Source: JAWXUT01 sp044426075
Lineage (GTDB): Bacteria; Bacillota; Clostridia; Christensenellales; DTU072
Length of the DNA: 29,396 nt
NCBI GenBank assembly: GCA_044426075.1
Contig: JAWXUT010000008.1
Coordinates: 1 to 29,396, forward strand
Reading direction: 5' to 3'
Both the position numbers and the translations under genes were made by a program. Positions 5,654 to 13,722 of this stretch are shown here, one piece after another. A model generated the notes under the pieces. That model had not been told where the DNA came from. It did no database searches and was given only the letters and a program-made list of their open reading frames with translations. Every line of letters starts with the position of its first letter. Positions within the stretch are counted from its first letter, which is position 1.

Positions 5654-7180
5654 TTATGCGATATCTGTTGTTTCTGGCTCTATAGCTTCGGGTTGGGCTA
5701 GGTCTTCCAGCTCCGACTCTTCTCTTATAGTTTTAAGCTTATCTATTATCTCATCGTGTTGCTTTTTGCTCATATTTAAAAATAGTGTTGCAAGCGCTGA
5801 AACTATTCCACCTATTATTGCAATAATAATTGTCCATTTTATGATTGGTTCGCGGATTGTTGCATCATATAATAAGTCGTAATCGGTGCTGCCGTCTTCG
5901 CCCATTAAGCCGTATGCGTTGTAGATAAATGTAAGTGCAAGTTGAATGCCAACCATACCAATTAATTGACACATTTGCAACACGTTCTGTGCAAATCCCT
6001 CAACCCTCTTGCCAGACTGCAATTGTAATTCGTCATAAACTTCTGCTGTTGCTTGTGTTTGAAGAATATAAATTGGTCCAGAACCAAAGTTGTATAAGAA
6101 TAAGAACAATACAAAGAATATCAAACTATATTGGAATGTTAACAACATTGCAAAAGCGGTTATTACATTGATTCCATAGAACAATGCTTGACCCTTTTTA
6201 ACACCTAACTTTTTAATGATAAGTGGAGCAATTAACATACCTGGTGTAAATCCAAATGATACTATAGTTGAAAATAGCCCTTGATAAGCTGTTTCTTGCA
6301 ACTGATAAGCGCAAATCCAAGGCAATAACAAACCAATAATTGAGCGCACTAGGTTAAAGAAACGCGCGATACAAAGTAGAATAAAATTGCGGTTTTTGCT
6401 TATTATTTTAACGCCTTCGGAGAACTTTACTTTATTTACAGCTTGTTTTACAACAATAGTACGTTCTTTTGTGTTAAACATAACAACAAGCCCTAATCCC
6501 CAACCTGCAAGTGCAAATACTGGCAATAAAACGCGATAAGGTGTTAAGCTAACTGCAAGCGCATTTGCTCCCCAAATTAGGGTTGCTAGTGCTGGCAATA
6601 TAATTGCAACAAGTGAAGGGCCTAAGTTTGCAAGAACTTCTGAAACTGTCAAAATTTTGCTTCTTTCACCCGTATTTGGAGTGATAACTTGACTTAATCC
6701 GATATAAGCTGTTTCATATAATTGCTGACCCACGCAAGCTATGCTGTAAAAAATTGCAATAACTATAACTTGTTGCAGTGCCGTGCCGTTTACCGGAACT
6801 AACCAAGTTACGCCTATAACACCTATAATACAAGGGATACCTGCCCAAAACAAATATGGTCTGAACTTGCCCATTTTTGTATTTGTGTTGTCAATCAACC
6901 AACTTGTAAAAGGTGTTTTTAATATTCCTATAATGCTTGAAAATATAAATAAATATAAAATATAAGTGGGGCTTAAGCCGTATATAGATGAAAACAACAG
7001 TGTTGTTGCTACCATTTGAATTTGTGTGCCGATAACGTTAAGTACGGTTTTTACACCTACACCGCCACCAGCAAAGCTCATCATTTCTTGGTTGGAAACC
7101 TCGTTGCCATCTGCTGGAACCTTCCAATGATTTATGAAATCTTTACAAAACCCTTTTGTTAAATTTAGTAGTTTATTCAT
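5654..7180 (-). CDS. GPH-family (MelB-like) sugar:cation symporter
   Basis: A 508-residue inner-membrane transporter of the glycoside-pentoside-hexuronide family (MFS_2) with about 12 predicted membrane helices. The diagnostic loop between helices 2 and 3 is present: LIDNTNTKMGKFRPYLFW near residue 95. It should couple sugar or glycoside uptake to Na+ or H+. The substrate cannot be read from sequence, and no sugar hydrolase is adjacent. ATG 7180 is preferred over a GTG 12 bases earlier because GGAGG sits 5 bases before it. It has its own promoter (7208-7236) and terminator (5611-5648), so it is a single-gene unit separate from the flavoprotein operon upstream. The C-terminus is a charged Glu-rich cytoplasmic tail. 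Confidence 0.9.
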   Translation of the reverse strand: MNKLLNLTKGFCKDFINHWKVPADGNEVSNQEMMSFAGGGVGVKTVLNVIGTQIQMVATTLLFSSIYGLSPTYILYLFIFSSIIGILKTPFTSWLIDNTNTKMGKFRPYLFWAGIPCIIGVIGVTWLVPVNGTALQQVIVIAIFYSIACVGQQLYETAYIGLSQVITPNTGERSKILTVSEVLANLGPSLVAIILPALATLIWGANALAVSLTPYRVLLPVFALAGWGLGLVVMFNTKERTIVVKQAVNKVKFSEGVKIISKNRNFILLCIARFFNLVRSIIGLLLPWICAYQLQETAYQGLFSTIVSFGFTPGMLIAPLIIKKLGVKKGQALFYGINVITAFAMLLTFQYSLIFFVLFLFLYNFGSGPIYILQTQATAEVYDELQLQSGKRVEGFAQNVLQMCQLIGMVGIQLALTFIYNAYGLMGEDGSTDYDLLYDATIREPIIKWTIIIAIIGGIVSALATLFLNMSKKQHDEIIDKLKTIREESELEDLAQPEAIEPETTDIA

Positions 7181-7207
7181 TTTGACCTCCACTCCATAGT
7201 ACTTATA

Positions 7208-7236
7208 ATTATATCACACTATTTACACAATAACAA
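7208..7236 (-). promoter_or_regulatory. Promoter of the GPH symporter
   Basis: On the minus strand TTGTTA (7236-7231), 17-bp spacer, TATAAT (7213-7208), 28 bp before ATG 7180. Confidence 0.65.
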
Positions 7237-7266
7237 TATAGTTTCCAAAATTTGTAATATTTTTGT

Positions 7267-7301
7267 TAAAAAAAAAGTGCTCACAATGCAATCGTGAACA
7301 C
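7267..7301 (-). terminator. Terminator of the glycerol-3-phosphate-type flavoprotein operon
   Basis: On the minus strand GTGTTCAC (7301-7294) pairs with GTGAGCAC (7284-7277) and is followed by a T9 run. It lies 13 bp after the DUF1667 stop. Confidence 0.85.
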
Positions 7302-7313
7302 CAGTTTTGTAAA

Positions 7314-7655
7314 TTATATATTTGTTTGTGTTGCTACAATATCAACGCCCTCTGCAATACCCGAAATTAACACATCGCCAATGTTATATTCACCCGCAAA
7401 ACGCTCGGATTTGATGCGCTTTAATATGGCAAAAATATCCGCTTTATCAACTGGTGCTGAAGTCTTGCAAGATAACACTTCACCATTTGCAAGAACTGCA
7501 AGGGATGTTATTGTGCGCTTTGGTGCGGTTAACTCTTGCTTTGCGTAAACCTCTCCCCTTTTGCAAGTGTTGCCCGATACTGACCAGCCGTCTGGAGTTT
7601 CTACTGCTGTAATTTCACACCCAATTGGACAAGATATACAAGTTAATTTTACCAT
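7314..7655 (-). CDS. DUF1667 domain protein, small Cys-rich partner of the flavoproteins
   Basis: A 113-residue DUF1667 protein. The N-terminal CISCPIGC plus a later Cys in GNTCKRGE give four conserved cysteines, probably binding an Fe-S cluster (inference). The family is found next to GlpA-like and pyridine-nucleotide-disulfide-type oxidoreductases, as here, and is taken to be a small subunit or electron-transfer component of that complex. It begins 1 base after the preceding gene's stop, with GGAGGTG overlapping that end, so translation is likely coupled. It is the last gene of the operon, followed by a clear terminator. Confidence 0.88.
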   Translation of the reverse strand: MVKLTCISCPIGCEITAVETPDGWSVSGNTCKRGEVYAKQELTAPKRTITSLAVLANGEVLSCKTSAPVDKADIFAILKRIKSERFAGEYNIGDVLISGIAEGVDIVATQTNI

Positions 7656-7656
7656 T

Positions 7657-8892
7657 TTACACCTCCAAAGCTAGCGTTACATCGCCAGTTAGCACTGTTG
7701 TATCTATTGCAATTGACTCCATTTCTCCTGGTGCTAAAATTGCTTTTTTCTTCTTTACAATCAGTGTATCACCACATTTAACGGTGATTGTGGCGTTTTT
7801 GTACACCTTATCAACCCTAAAATAAACCTTTACTTTTCCGCCGCCACATATTATTTGAGGCAATGCATATCTAACACCGCAAGTTGCTTTAACTGCTATT
7901 TCTTTGCCGCTTCTTACAAGTGTGCCAAGTGCATATTTTGCTGCACTGCTGCCCGCAATTGCGCCTTCTTCACTAACGTTATCAACTAAGTCATGCACGT
8001 GAAGCACGTTTCCACACATAAAGAATCCTTCTAAATTGCTTTCGCGATACTCATTTACTCTGCCACCCGTTGTTATTCTGTCAAAATCTAACCCGATATC
8101 ACTAACTAAATCGGTTTCTGGCAATAATCCAACCGAAAGTAGCAATGTGTCGCACTCAATAAATCGCTCTTCAGTGAGTATTGGCTGCATCTTGCTGTCA
8201 ACTGGTGCAACATATACACCTTCTAATCGTGTTTTGCCCACAACCTTTGTTATTGTTGTAGAAAATGATAGTGGAATATTATAGTCATCTAGGCACTGCA
8301 CTATGTTTCTTTTTAGTCCAGATGAATATGGCATTAGTTCTAACACCTCTTTAACTTCAGCACCCTCATATGTCATACGACGCGCCATTATCAAGCCGAT
8401 ATCTCCGCTCCCTAATATTACAACCTTTTTGCCAACGTTGTAGCCGTCAATATTCAAAATTCTTTGCGCTGAACCCGCGGTGTATATTCCCGCCGGCCTC
8501 GAACCTAGCATTTTTATTGCTCCCGCTGTACGCTCTCTGCATCCCATTGCTAGCACTACTGATTTCGCGCTTATTGTGAAAATACCGTGCTCTGGTGATA
8601 TTGCGGTTATTTCTTTATTTGCAGATAGAGACACAACCATTGTTTCTAACATATAGTCGATGCCCATTTCGCGCACAATTTGCACAAACCTTCCCGCATA
8701 TTCGGGTCCAGTTAACTCTTCTTTAAAGTAATGAAGCCCAAATCCGTTATGGATACATTGATTTAATATGCCGCCCAACTTGTTGTTACGCTCAATTATT
8801 AATACGCTTGCGCCCTCTTTTGTGGCACTTATACCCGCCGCTAAACCAGCTGGTCCGCCGCCTACAATAACTACATCATAAAATTTCTTCAT
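7657..8892 (-). CDS. FAD/NAD-dependent oxidoreductase, middle subunit of the GlpA-type operon
   Basis: A 411-residue flavoprotein. It has an N-terminal FAD-binding Rossmann motif VVIVGGGPAGLAAG (residues 8-21), a second dinucleotide motif VVILGSGDIGLIMA near residue 173 for NAD(P), and the FAD-contact segment GFFMCGNVLHVHDLVD near residue 300. KLGGILNQCIHNGFG near residue 42 carries a conserved Cys. Homologues lie in glycerol operons of anaerobes (for example the Thermotoga TM1432-1434 cluster) between a GlpA-like protein and DUF1667, where they are thought to link glycerol-3-phosphate oxidation to NAD(P) or another carrier. The start overlaps the upstream gene's end by 17 bases, with GAGGTGAATT as ribosome binding site. 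The physiological acceptor is unknown. Confidence 0.88.
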   Translation of the reverse strand: MKKFYDVVIVGGGPAGLAAGISATKEGASVLIIERNNKLGGILNQCIHNGFGLHYFKEELTGPEYAGRFVQIVREMGIDYMLETMVVSLSANKEITAISPEHGIFTISAKSVVLAMGCRERTAGAIKMLGSRPAGIYTAGSAQRILNIDGYNVGKKVVILGSGDIGLIMARRMTYEGAEVKEVLELMPYSSGLKRNIVQCLDDYNIPLSFSTTITKVVGKTRLEGVYVAPVDSKMQPILTEERFIECDTLLLSVGLLPETDLVSDIGLDFDRITTGGRVNEYRESNLEGFFMCGNVLHVHDLVDNVSEEGAIAGSSAAKYALGTLVRSGKEIAVKATCGVRYALPQIICGGGKVKVYFRVDKVYKNATITVKCGDTLIVKKKKAILAPGEMESIAIDTTVLTGDVTLALEV

Positions 8893-10309
8893 AATTCACC
8901 TCGCTAAGTTTAGCTATTGCAATCTCGCTTCCTTCGCCACCTTTTTTAACTTCGGTTACCGGAATATTTAACTCTTTTGCTATTATCCTTATTATGTTTG
9001 GCATACAGAATCCGCCTTGGCATCTGCCCATACCCGCGCGCACCCTACGCTTAACCGCGTCAACAGTGTGTGCCCCTAATGGACTGTTTATTGCTGCCAC
9101 AATTTCACCCTCCGACACCGTTTCACATCTGCAAATTATCTTGCCGAAACTGCTGTCTTCTGCTATTTTTGCATTAAGTGACTCATTTGTCATTGCGGTT
9201 ATTTTTGCGGGTTTTTTGTATGGAACAACAGTTTTACCGTTCAAACTTACATATTTTGCCACCATTGATTCAACTACATACTTTGCAATTGCGGGGCTTG
9301 CCGTGAGCGCCGGTGAACATATGCCTAATAAATATATGTATCCGCTATTGTTGCTGCCTTCTTCAATTACAAAATCGTGTCCAACTACACTGCGCATTCC
9401 GCTGTAAAGCCTTATTACGTTGCGAAGGTTTGGGCACTTGTACGTTTTTGCAACTTGACTGTCAATTTGCATTAATCCCTCACGCGTTGCAACCAACTCT
9501 TCACGGCCGCTAAGTGTTGAGGTTGGCCCATAAATTACGTTGCCGTCTGCTGTGGGTGACACCAATATTCCCTTACCATTTTCATCTGGCAATGGGAACA
9601 ATACTGTGTTTATATTAGCACGTTCTTTTTTGTCAAGAATATAATATTCACCCCTTCTGTGCTCGGTTTCTGGTGCGAACTCGCCAAGCATAGCGTTTAT
9701 ATCACTTGCATATGCCCCCGCAGAATTGATAACCACTTTTGCACAATATGTTTTGTTCGCTGTTATTACCTCATAGTGGTCACCTTTATTTTTAATATCT
9801 GTTACTGGTGAACTTGTTTTTACTTCAACGCCATTTATTATAGCAAAATCTGTAGCGGCAATTGTTAGCTTGTATGGACTAATTACGCCCGCTTCTTTTG
9901 CATACAACGCGTAATTTATGTTGTCATTTACATTTGGTTCAATGGCTAGAATTCTGTCACGCTCGATTATCTCACAATCAACTCCGTTTGCCTTGCCCTT
10001 TTCATAGAGCTCGGTTAAACTGCTCAAGTTGTTTTCTGTTACAACTAAAGACCCCGTTTTTATATGCGGAACGCCTAATTCTTCTGCTATAGGATACATC
10101 ATACTGCAGCCCGCCACATTAAATCGCGCTTTGTTTGTGCCAGGAGTACAGTCGTAGCCCGCGTGTATTATTCCGCTATTGGCTCTGCTTGCGCCCATTG
10201 AAACATCATCTTCTTTTTCCAATAAAATGGTCTTGCAATCGTATTTTGCTAGCTCTTTAATTAGCATCGCTCCAACTACACCACCACCTATAACTAAAAT
10301 ATCGTACAT
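8876..10309 (-). CDS. GlpA-like FAD-dependent dehydrogenase with BFD-type [2Fe-2S] domain
   Basis: A 477-residue protein. Residues 1 to about 360 are a DAO-family FAD domain (ILVIGGGVVGAMLIKEL at the N-terminus, then SRANSGIIHAGYD). Residues about 390-450 are a Fer2_BFD domain with CRCE and CQGGFC as cluster ligands. This architecture belongs to anaerobic glycerol-3-phosphate dehydrogenase-like proteins; L-2-hydroxyglutarate-oxidase-like enzymes share the first domain. Oxidation of sn-glycerol-3-phosphate to dihydroxyacetone phosphate is the likely reaction, but no glpK or glpF is in the window, so the substrate is inferred. It is the first gene of a three-gene operon behind a TTGAAA-17-TATAAT promoter. 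The start ATG 10309 has CTGGAG upstream. Confidence 0.88.
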   Translation of the reverse strand: MYDILVIGGGVVGAMLIKELAKYDCKTILLEKEDDVSMGASRANSGIIHAGYDCTPGTNKARFNVAGCSMMYPIAEELGVPHIKTGSLVVTENNLSSLTELYEKGKANGVDCEIIERDRILAIEPNVNDNINYALYAKEAGVISPYKLTIAATDFAIINGVEVKTSSPVTDIKNKGDHYEVITANKTYCAKVVINSAGAYASDINAMLGEFAPETEHRRGEYYILDKKERANINTVLFPLPDENGKGILVSPTADGNVIYGPTSTLSGREELVATREGLMQIDSQVAKTYKCPNLRNVIRLYSGMRSVVGHDFVIEEGSNNSGYIYLLGICSPALTASPAIAKYVVESMVAKYVSLNGKTVVPYKKPAKITAMTNESLNAKIAEDSSFGKIICRCETVSEGEIVAAINSPLGAHTVDAVKRRVRAGMGRCQGGFCMPNIIRIIAKELNIPVTEVKKGGEGSEIAIAKLSEVNYEEIL

Positions 10310-10339
10310 CTTCTGCTCCAGTAAGTTTTTATGTTAATA

Positions 10340-10368
10340 ATTATACCACTTGCAATGCTTCTTTTCAA
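10340..10368 (-). promoter_or_regulatory. Promoter of the GlpA-like operon
   Basis: On the minus strand TTGAAA (10368-10363), 17-bp spacer, TATAAT (10345-10340), 30 bp upstream of ATG 10309. Confidence 0.75.
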
Positions 10369-10394
10369 GTACTTTTACTTATTATTTGTTATCT

Positions 10395-10424
10395 TTGTAT
10401 CGTTTAATTTGTTGTGGTTATAAT
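10395..10424 (+). promoter_or_regulatory. Promoter of the DUF202 gene, placing the transcript start at or near the ATG
   Basis: TTGTAT (10395-10400), 18-bp spacer, TATAAT (10419-10424). The start codon begins 7 bases after the -10 box, about where transcription should begin, and no AGGAG lies between. It is divergent from the GlpA-like operon promoter. Confidence 0.55.
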
Positions 10425-10430
10425 ATCAGT

Positions 10431-10706
10431 ATGAATAATGAAAATAATAAACTTATATTGTCAGCAAAACGCACAACACTCGCCAACAAACGCACTTTTT
10501 TATCCTACTTTAGAACATCTGTAGGCTGCCTCTCTGTAGCTTTTGCGTTTATTAAATTACACGAAAACGAACCTATTGATCCATTTACAATAATTCTATT
10601 TGTGCTTAGCGGAATATTTATGATTGTAGGCATAGCAGAAACACTAGTTGTCAAAAAAGAAATCGCAAAATTAGCTAATAATCCACCTGAATCCAACAAA
10701 AGTTAA
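10431..10706 (+). CDS. DUF202 family small membrane protein
   Basis: A 91-residue protein of the DUF202 (YidH-like) family. It starts with a charged segment containing LANKRTFLSYFRTSVG, the conserved family stretch, and has two membrane helices (about 28-45 and 52-73) with a Lys-rich cytoplasmic end. Molecular function is unknown. ATG 10431 is chosen because residues before it would precede the promoter's -10 box; this leaves no room for a leader or ribosome binding site, so the mRNA may be leaderless. It is followed by comEC, which has its own promoter. Confidence 0.8.
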   Translation: MNNENNKLILSAKRTTLANKRTFLSYFRTSVGCLSVAFAFIKLHENEPIDPFTIILFVLSGIFMIVGIAETLVVKKEIAKLANNPPESNKS

Positions 10707-10714
10707 CACGCTTA

Positions 10715-10743
10715 TTGACACCCACTATATATAATGATATAGT
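10715..10743 (+). promoter_or_regulatory. Promoter of comEC
   Basis: TTGACA (10715-10720), 17-bp spacer, TATAGT (10738-10743), then GGAGGG directly before ATG 10761. Confidence 0.75.
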
Positions 10744-10760
10744 TAATATAGTGGAGGGTT

Positions 10761-12272
10761 ATGAATAAATATTTTGCACTTAACTTTAGGCCATTAGTAA
10801 TTATTGCAACAGCGTTGATGTTGGGGCTGTTTTTGGGTGCATATATTTGGGACGCGCCTTTTTGGATTTTGGGAATTGTGGTTGCTTTCTCGTTTATAAT
10901 TGCATTTTGTGTTGCAAAAAAGCGAACATCCCTAACTATTTTGTTTGCGGGATTTATTGTTGGGCTCAGCGCAATGAGCATTTTTATGTCAGTTACAGAT
11001 AGCAAGCCCGATTACTACGACGCCACCATTTCTTGCAAAGTTATTAGCATTGAAGAATACAACGACTCCGATTATACATATGCATATTTTGTTGACGACA
11101 TAACAGTTGACGACACCGCACTAAACAAGTCTGGATTGATTTATATTGATACAGCAGTTGAGCTTTATTCAACCGTTACAATTAGTGGCTATGCCTTGCA
11201 TTTTACGCCAGAACCACTCTCGGGTTACGACGCGCTTGACTATCAAGACGGCATAAGATACACCATTTATACAAGCACTTTTGTATCTGCAACCGTACCT
11301 AATCCAACCAAGCTAGAAAGTACCCTATCTTCAATTAAGGATACTATAATTATGTATATGGGTACCGATAGTGGTGCATTAGGCATTTCAATATTATTTG
11401 GTGACCGCACTTATCTATCTGACACATTAGAGTCCGCATTTAGTACTGCTGGTGTATCCCACATAATGTGCGTATCTGGATTGCACGTAAGTTTTGTAAT
11501 TGCAATGGCATTTGTCTTCCTTAAAAAATTTAAATTGCATAACGTTGTGAGCCTTATAATAATGATGCTATTATTGTATTTTTATGGCGTGATAACTGAC
11601 TTCCCCGTGAGCTTAATCCGCGCGATGATTATGTATTTTATACTGTCTGTTTCAACCATTGTGGGTATGAGATATGATATGTTAAACTCCATTGCGCTAA
11701 CAGCAATTGTTATGCTAATTGTGTCACCCATAACGCTTTTTAATGTCAGTTTTCAGCTTAGCTTTGTTGCGATACTTGGCATCAGCCTTTTCTTTAACAC
11801 ATTTAATAGGTGGTTTGCGCGTTTCAACGGTAAAGGAAGCCGATTTATCTACACAATACTGTCATCAATATCGCTGTCGCTTTCTGCAAATATATTGGTG
11901 TTCCCGTTAATAATACATTACTTTGGCTACTTTGGAACTTACTTTATTTTGGCAAACCTTGTAATTGTGCCCATTGTTTCGCTGGTGTTTACAATTATGT
12001 GGGTGCTAATTGCATTAGTTCTCATAGCGCCCGTGCTAACCCCGCTTATGATTTTTGCAAGATATTTTGCTCAGCTTATTGTAAATTTATCAACAATTAT
12101 TGCAAGTTTACCGGGCGCTTCGCTGTCTTTTCAGTCTATGGGCGCGCTGACTTTTGTATATTTACCTACAGTTTGCCTCCTATCGGACGTTAATTGCGCA
12201 AAAACCACATACAAATTGCGCTTTGGGTTGGGAATACTGCTTGTTTCTACTATAATATCACTAATAATTTAG
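10761..12272 (+). CDS. comEC: ComEC/Rec2 competence-family DNA-uptake channel, short form
   Basis: A 503-residue polytopic membrane protein. Residues 1-60 hold N-terminal helices, about 60-170 a DUF4131-like outside domain (beta-rich, KVISIEEYND...), and about 195-480 the Competence domain, with GDRTYLSDTLESAFSTAGVS and HIMCVSGLHVSFVIA as its signature. In competence, ComEC forms the membrane channel for single-stranded DNA entry. Typical ComEC proteins (about 700-800 residues) carry a C-terminal metallo-beta-lactamase domain; here the protein stops after the last helices, and no separate such gene or comEA lies nearby. It is either a split/minimal ComEC or a family member with another role. 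Start is supported by GGAGGG and the promoter just upstream. Confidence 0.88.
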   Translation: MNKYFALNFRPLVIIATALMLGLFLGAYIWDAPFWILGIVVAFSFIIAFCVAKKRTSLTILFAGFIVGLSAMSIFMSVTDSKPDYYDATISCKVISIEEYNDSDYTYAYFVDDITVDDTALNKSGLIYIDTAVELYSTVTISGYALHFTPEPLSGYDALDYQDGIRYTIYTSTFVSATVPNPTKLESTLSSIKDTIIMYMGTDSGALGISILFGDRTYLSDTLESAFSTAGVSHIMCVSGLHVSFVIAMAFVFLKKFKLHNVVSLIIMMLLLYFYGVITDFPVSLIRAMIMYFILSVSTIVGMRYDMLNSIALTAIVMLIVSPITLFNVSFQLSFVAILGISLFFNTFNRWFARFNGKGSRFIYTILSSISLSLSANILVFPLIIHYFGYFGTYFILANLVIVPIVSLVFTIMWVLIALVLIAPVLTPLMIFARYFAQLIVNLSTIIASLPGASLSFQSMGALTFVYLPTVCLLSDVNCAKTTYKLRFGLGILLVSTIISLII

Positions 12273-12285
12273 ATTATATCTGCTA

Positions 12286-12314
12286 TTGACAAATTCCTCA
12301 TTATATAATATAAT
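12286..12314 (+). promoter_or_regulatory. Perfect-consensus promoter of the unknown membrane protein
   Basis: TTGACA (12286-12291), 17-bp spacer, TATAAT (12309-12314). AAGGAG follows at about 12329-12334. Confidence 0.85.
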
Positions 12315-12341
12315 GTTTACAATTACTTAAGGAGTAACTTT

Positions 12342-13283
12342 ATGACTTTAAATTTAGATAACAACAAAAAAGAATGGCTAATAAATATAGCAATGATGGC
12401 TATAATGGCGCTATTTATTACGCTAACTTGCGTGCTAGAAAACACAGAAACTCTTCTTTTAACCCCCATTATTACAGCGGATGCCTTTTTAGAAAGTATG
12501 CCTTATCTTACTTTTAATTGGTTTGGGAACGAAGTTGTGTTGCAGCAGCTAAGTTCAACAATAATGGTTGAAGGACTAGGGCTCGCAATTGTAGTTGTGG
12601 GAATCATAATTGCAATAACAAAAAGAGCCAACAAAACCGGTTTGTATTGGGGAATTGGCCTTGTGCTTTGGGGCTTGGGTGCAGCCGTTGCGGGCGTTAG
12701 CTATCAAGCATTTGGATATGAATTAAAGGCTGCCGGTCAAGAATATGTACTATTTACAAGCAATTGGGAACTTAGCTATATGATACTAACCGCATTTGCC
12801 ACAAACTATATGCTAGTAGGTACGGCTTATGCTACAACCGAAGGCAAGGTGAGAAAAAACCTCACAATATTTGCAATCTGCCATAGCATAGCATATGGAT
12901 TCTATATGTTAATTGGCGCAGTATTTGCAATAGAATTTTTAATTTCATACTTCGGATTTGTGGTATTTGTTGCAATTGACTTTATAATAATGTTCTATTT
13001 AAATGTTACACATATGATAAAATATCAAGATAAGTTCAGCAAAAATTTAATTTGGGCGTGGATAGATTTTGCCGTTGCAAATATAGGATATTTCATTTGT
13101 TATTGGTGCAGTATGGGAACCAAACTTTACGAAAACTACGGTGTTTGGTTTACCGAAAACGATGTTTTGCACCTCTTATTGCTAGTTTGGGCAATCCACT
13201 TCTTTATAGTACTTATGAGCGTTGTACCAAAAACCCCTTGGGAAAAAGAACAGTTTACACCAGTATCTGCAAATAAAAAATAA
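12342..13283 (+). CDS. Multi-pass membrane protein, family not recognised
   Basis: A 313-residue protein with about eight hydrophobic segments (near residues 14-33, 76-93, 100-118, 145-163, 173-195, 197-217, 236-257, 279-300). It has no signal peptidase site or catalytic motif I can name. Polar residues inside helices include CHSIAYGFYM, VAIDFIIMFYLNVTHMIKY and NDVLHLLLLVWAIHFF, so buried His/Asp/Ser could form a metal or substrate site, loosely recalling CREST-type membrane hydrolases; this is speculation. It is transcribed alone from a perfect consensus promoter with a good AAGGAG, and ends before a clear terminator, which suggests steady, strong expression. Neighbours give no functional hint. 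Confidence 0.75.
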   Translation: MTLNLDNNKKEWLINIAMMAIMALFITLTCVLENTETLLLTPIITADAFLESMPYLTFNWFGNEVVLQQLSSTIMVEGLGLAIVVVGIIIAITKRANKTGLYWGIGLVLWGLGAAVAGVSYQAFGYELKAAGQEYVLFTSNWELSYMILTAFATNYMLVGTAYATTEGKVRKNLTIFAICHSIAYGFYMLIGAVFAIEFLISYFGFVVFVAIDFIIMFYLNVTHMIKYQDKFSKNLIWAWIDFAVANIGYFICYWCSMGTKLYENYGVWFTENDVLHLLLLVWAIHFFIVLMSVVPKTPWEKEQFTPVSANKK

Positions 13284-13304
13284 TCAATTTATAAAAATAA
13301 CAAC

Positions 13305-13340
13305 GGGCTGTAAAATTCTTTACAGCCCCTTTGTTTTTAA
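13305..13340. terminator. Bidirectional terminator between the membrane protein and the zinc ribbon gene
   Basis: GGGCTGTAAA (13305-13314) pairs with TTTACAGCCC (13319-13328), followed on the plus strand by CTTTGTTTTT. On the minus strand it lies directly behind the zinc ribbon stop. Confidence 0.85.
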
Positions 13341-13480
13341 TCTTTTGTAAATTCCACGTTGTTGCATTTTGGGCAAGGTGGCATTTTGTCTTTTAAATCA
13401 AGGTGCATTTCTGTGTGACAGTTAGTGCAACTGTAAATTCCTCTACCTGGTTTTTCACCAGTTTTTACTATATTTTTCAT
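13337..13480 (-). CDS. Small zinc ribbon protein (47 residues)
   Basis: Translated by hand from the minus strand. It begins MKNIVKTGEKPGRGIYSC and has two CxxC pairs (C18-T-N-C21 and C36-P-K-C39) 14 residues apart, the pattern of a single zinc ribbon or rubredoxin-like knuckle; it ends VEFTKD. Start ATG 13480 has AAGGAG 6 bases upstream and the stop lies 9 bp from the terminator hairpin. Small proteins with a TGEKPGxGxYxC start and PPCPxC are widespread in Bacillota. They are annotated only as zinc ribbon proteins, so function is unknown. Confidence 0.8.
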   Translation of the reverse strand: MKNIVKTGEKPGRGIYSCTNCHTEMHLDLKDKMPPCPKCNNVEFTKD

Positions 13481-13636
13481 AATTTTCTCCTTTTTACAAA
13501 TAGGCGTTTTTAGTTTTTCTGGTTGCCTATACTATTATTATGTAGATACTGTTTGCTAATATTCTGCCAAAATAAGTAAAGATAAAAGTTTCACTTTTTA
13601 TTATCCGTTTTATAATACTAAAATACTATGTTTTGC

Positions 13637-13665
13637 TTGCACTTTAGCGCAAAAAAGGATATTAT
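13637..13665 (+). promoter_or_regulatory. Promoter of the antiporter, with a small inverted repeat
   Basis: TTGCAC (13637-13642), 17-bp spacer, TATTAT (13660-13665). TTTTGC (13631-13636) and GCAAAA (about 13648-13653) form an inverted repeat across the -35/spacer that could be an operator; this is tentative. Confidence 0.5.
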
Positions 13666-13722
13666 GTTATCGGAAATTATAGTACAATGATGTGCGCGAC
13701 ATATATAACAGTGAGGTTAAAA

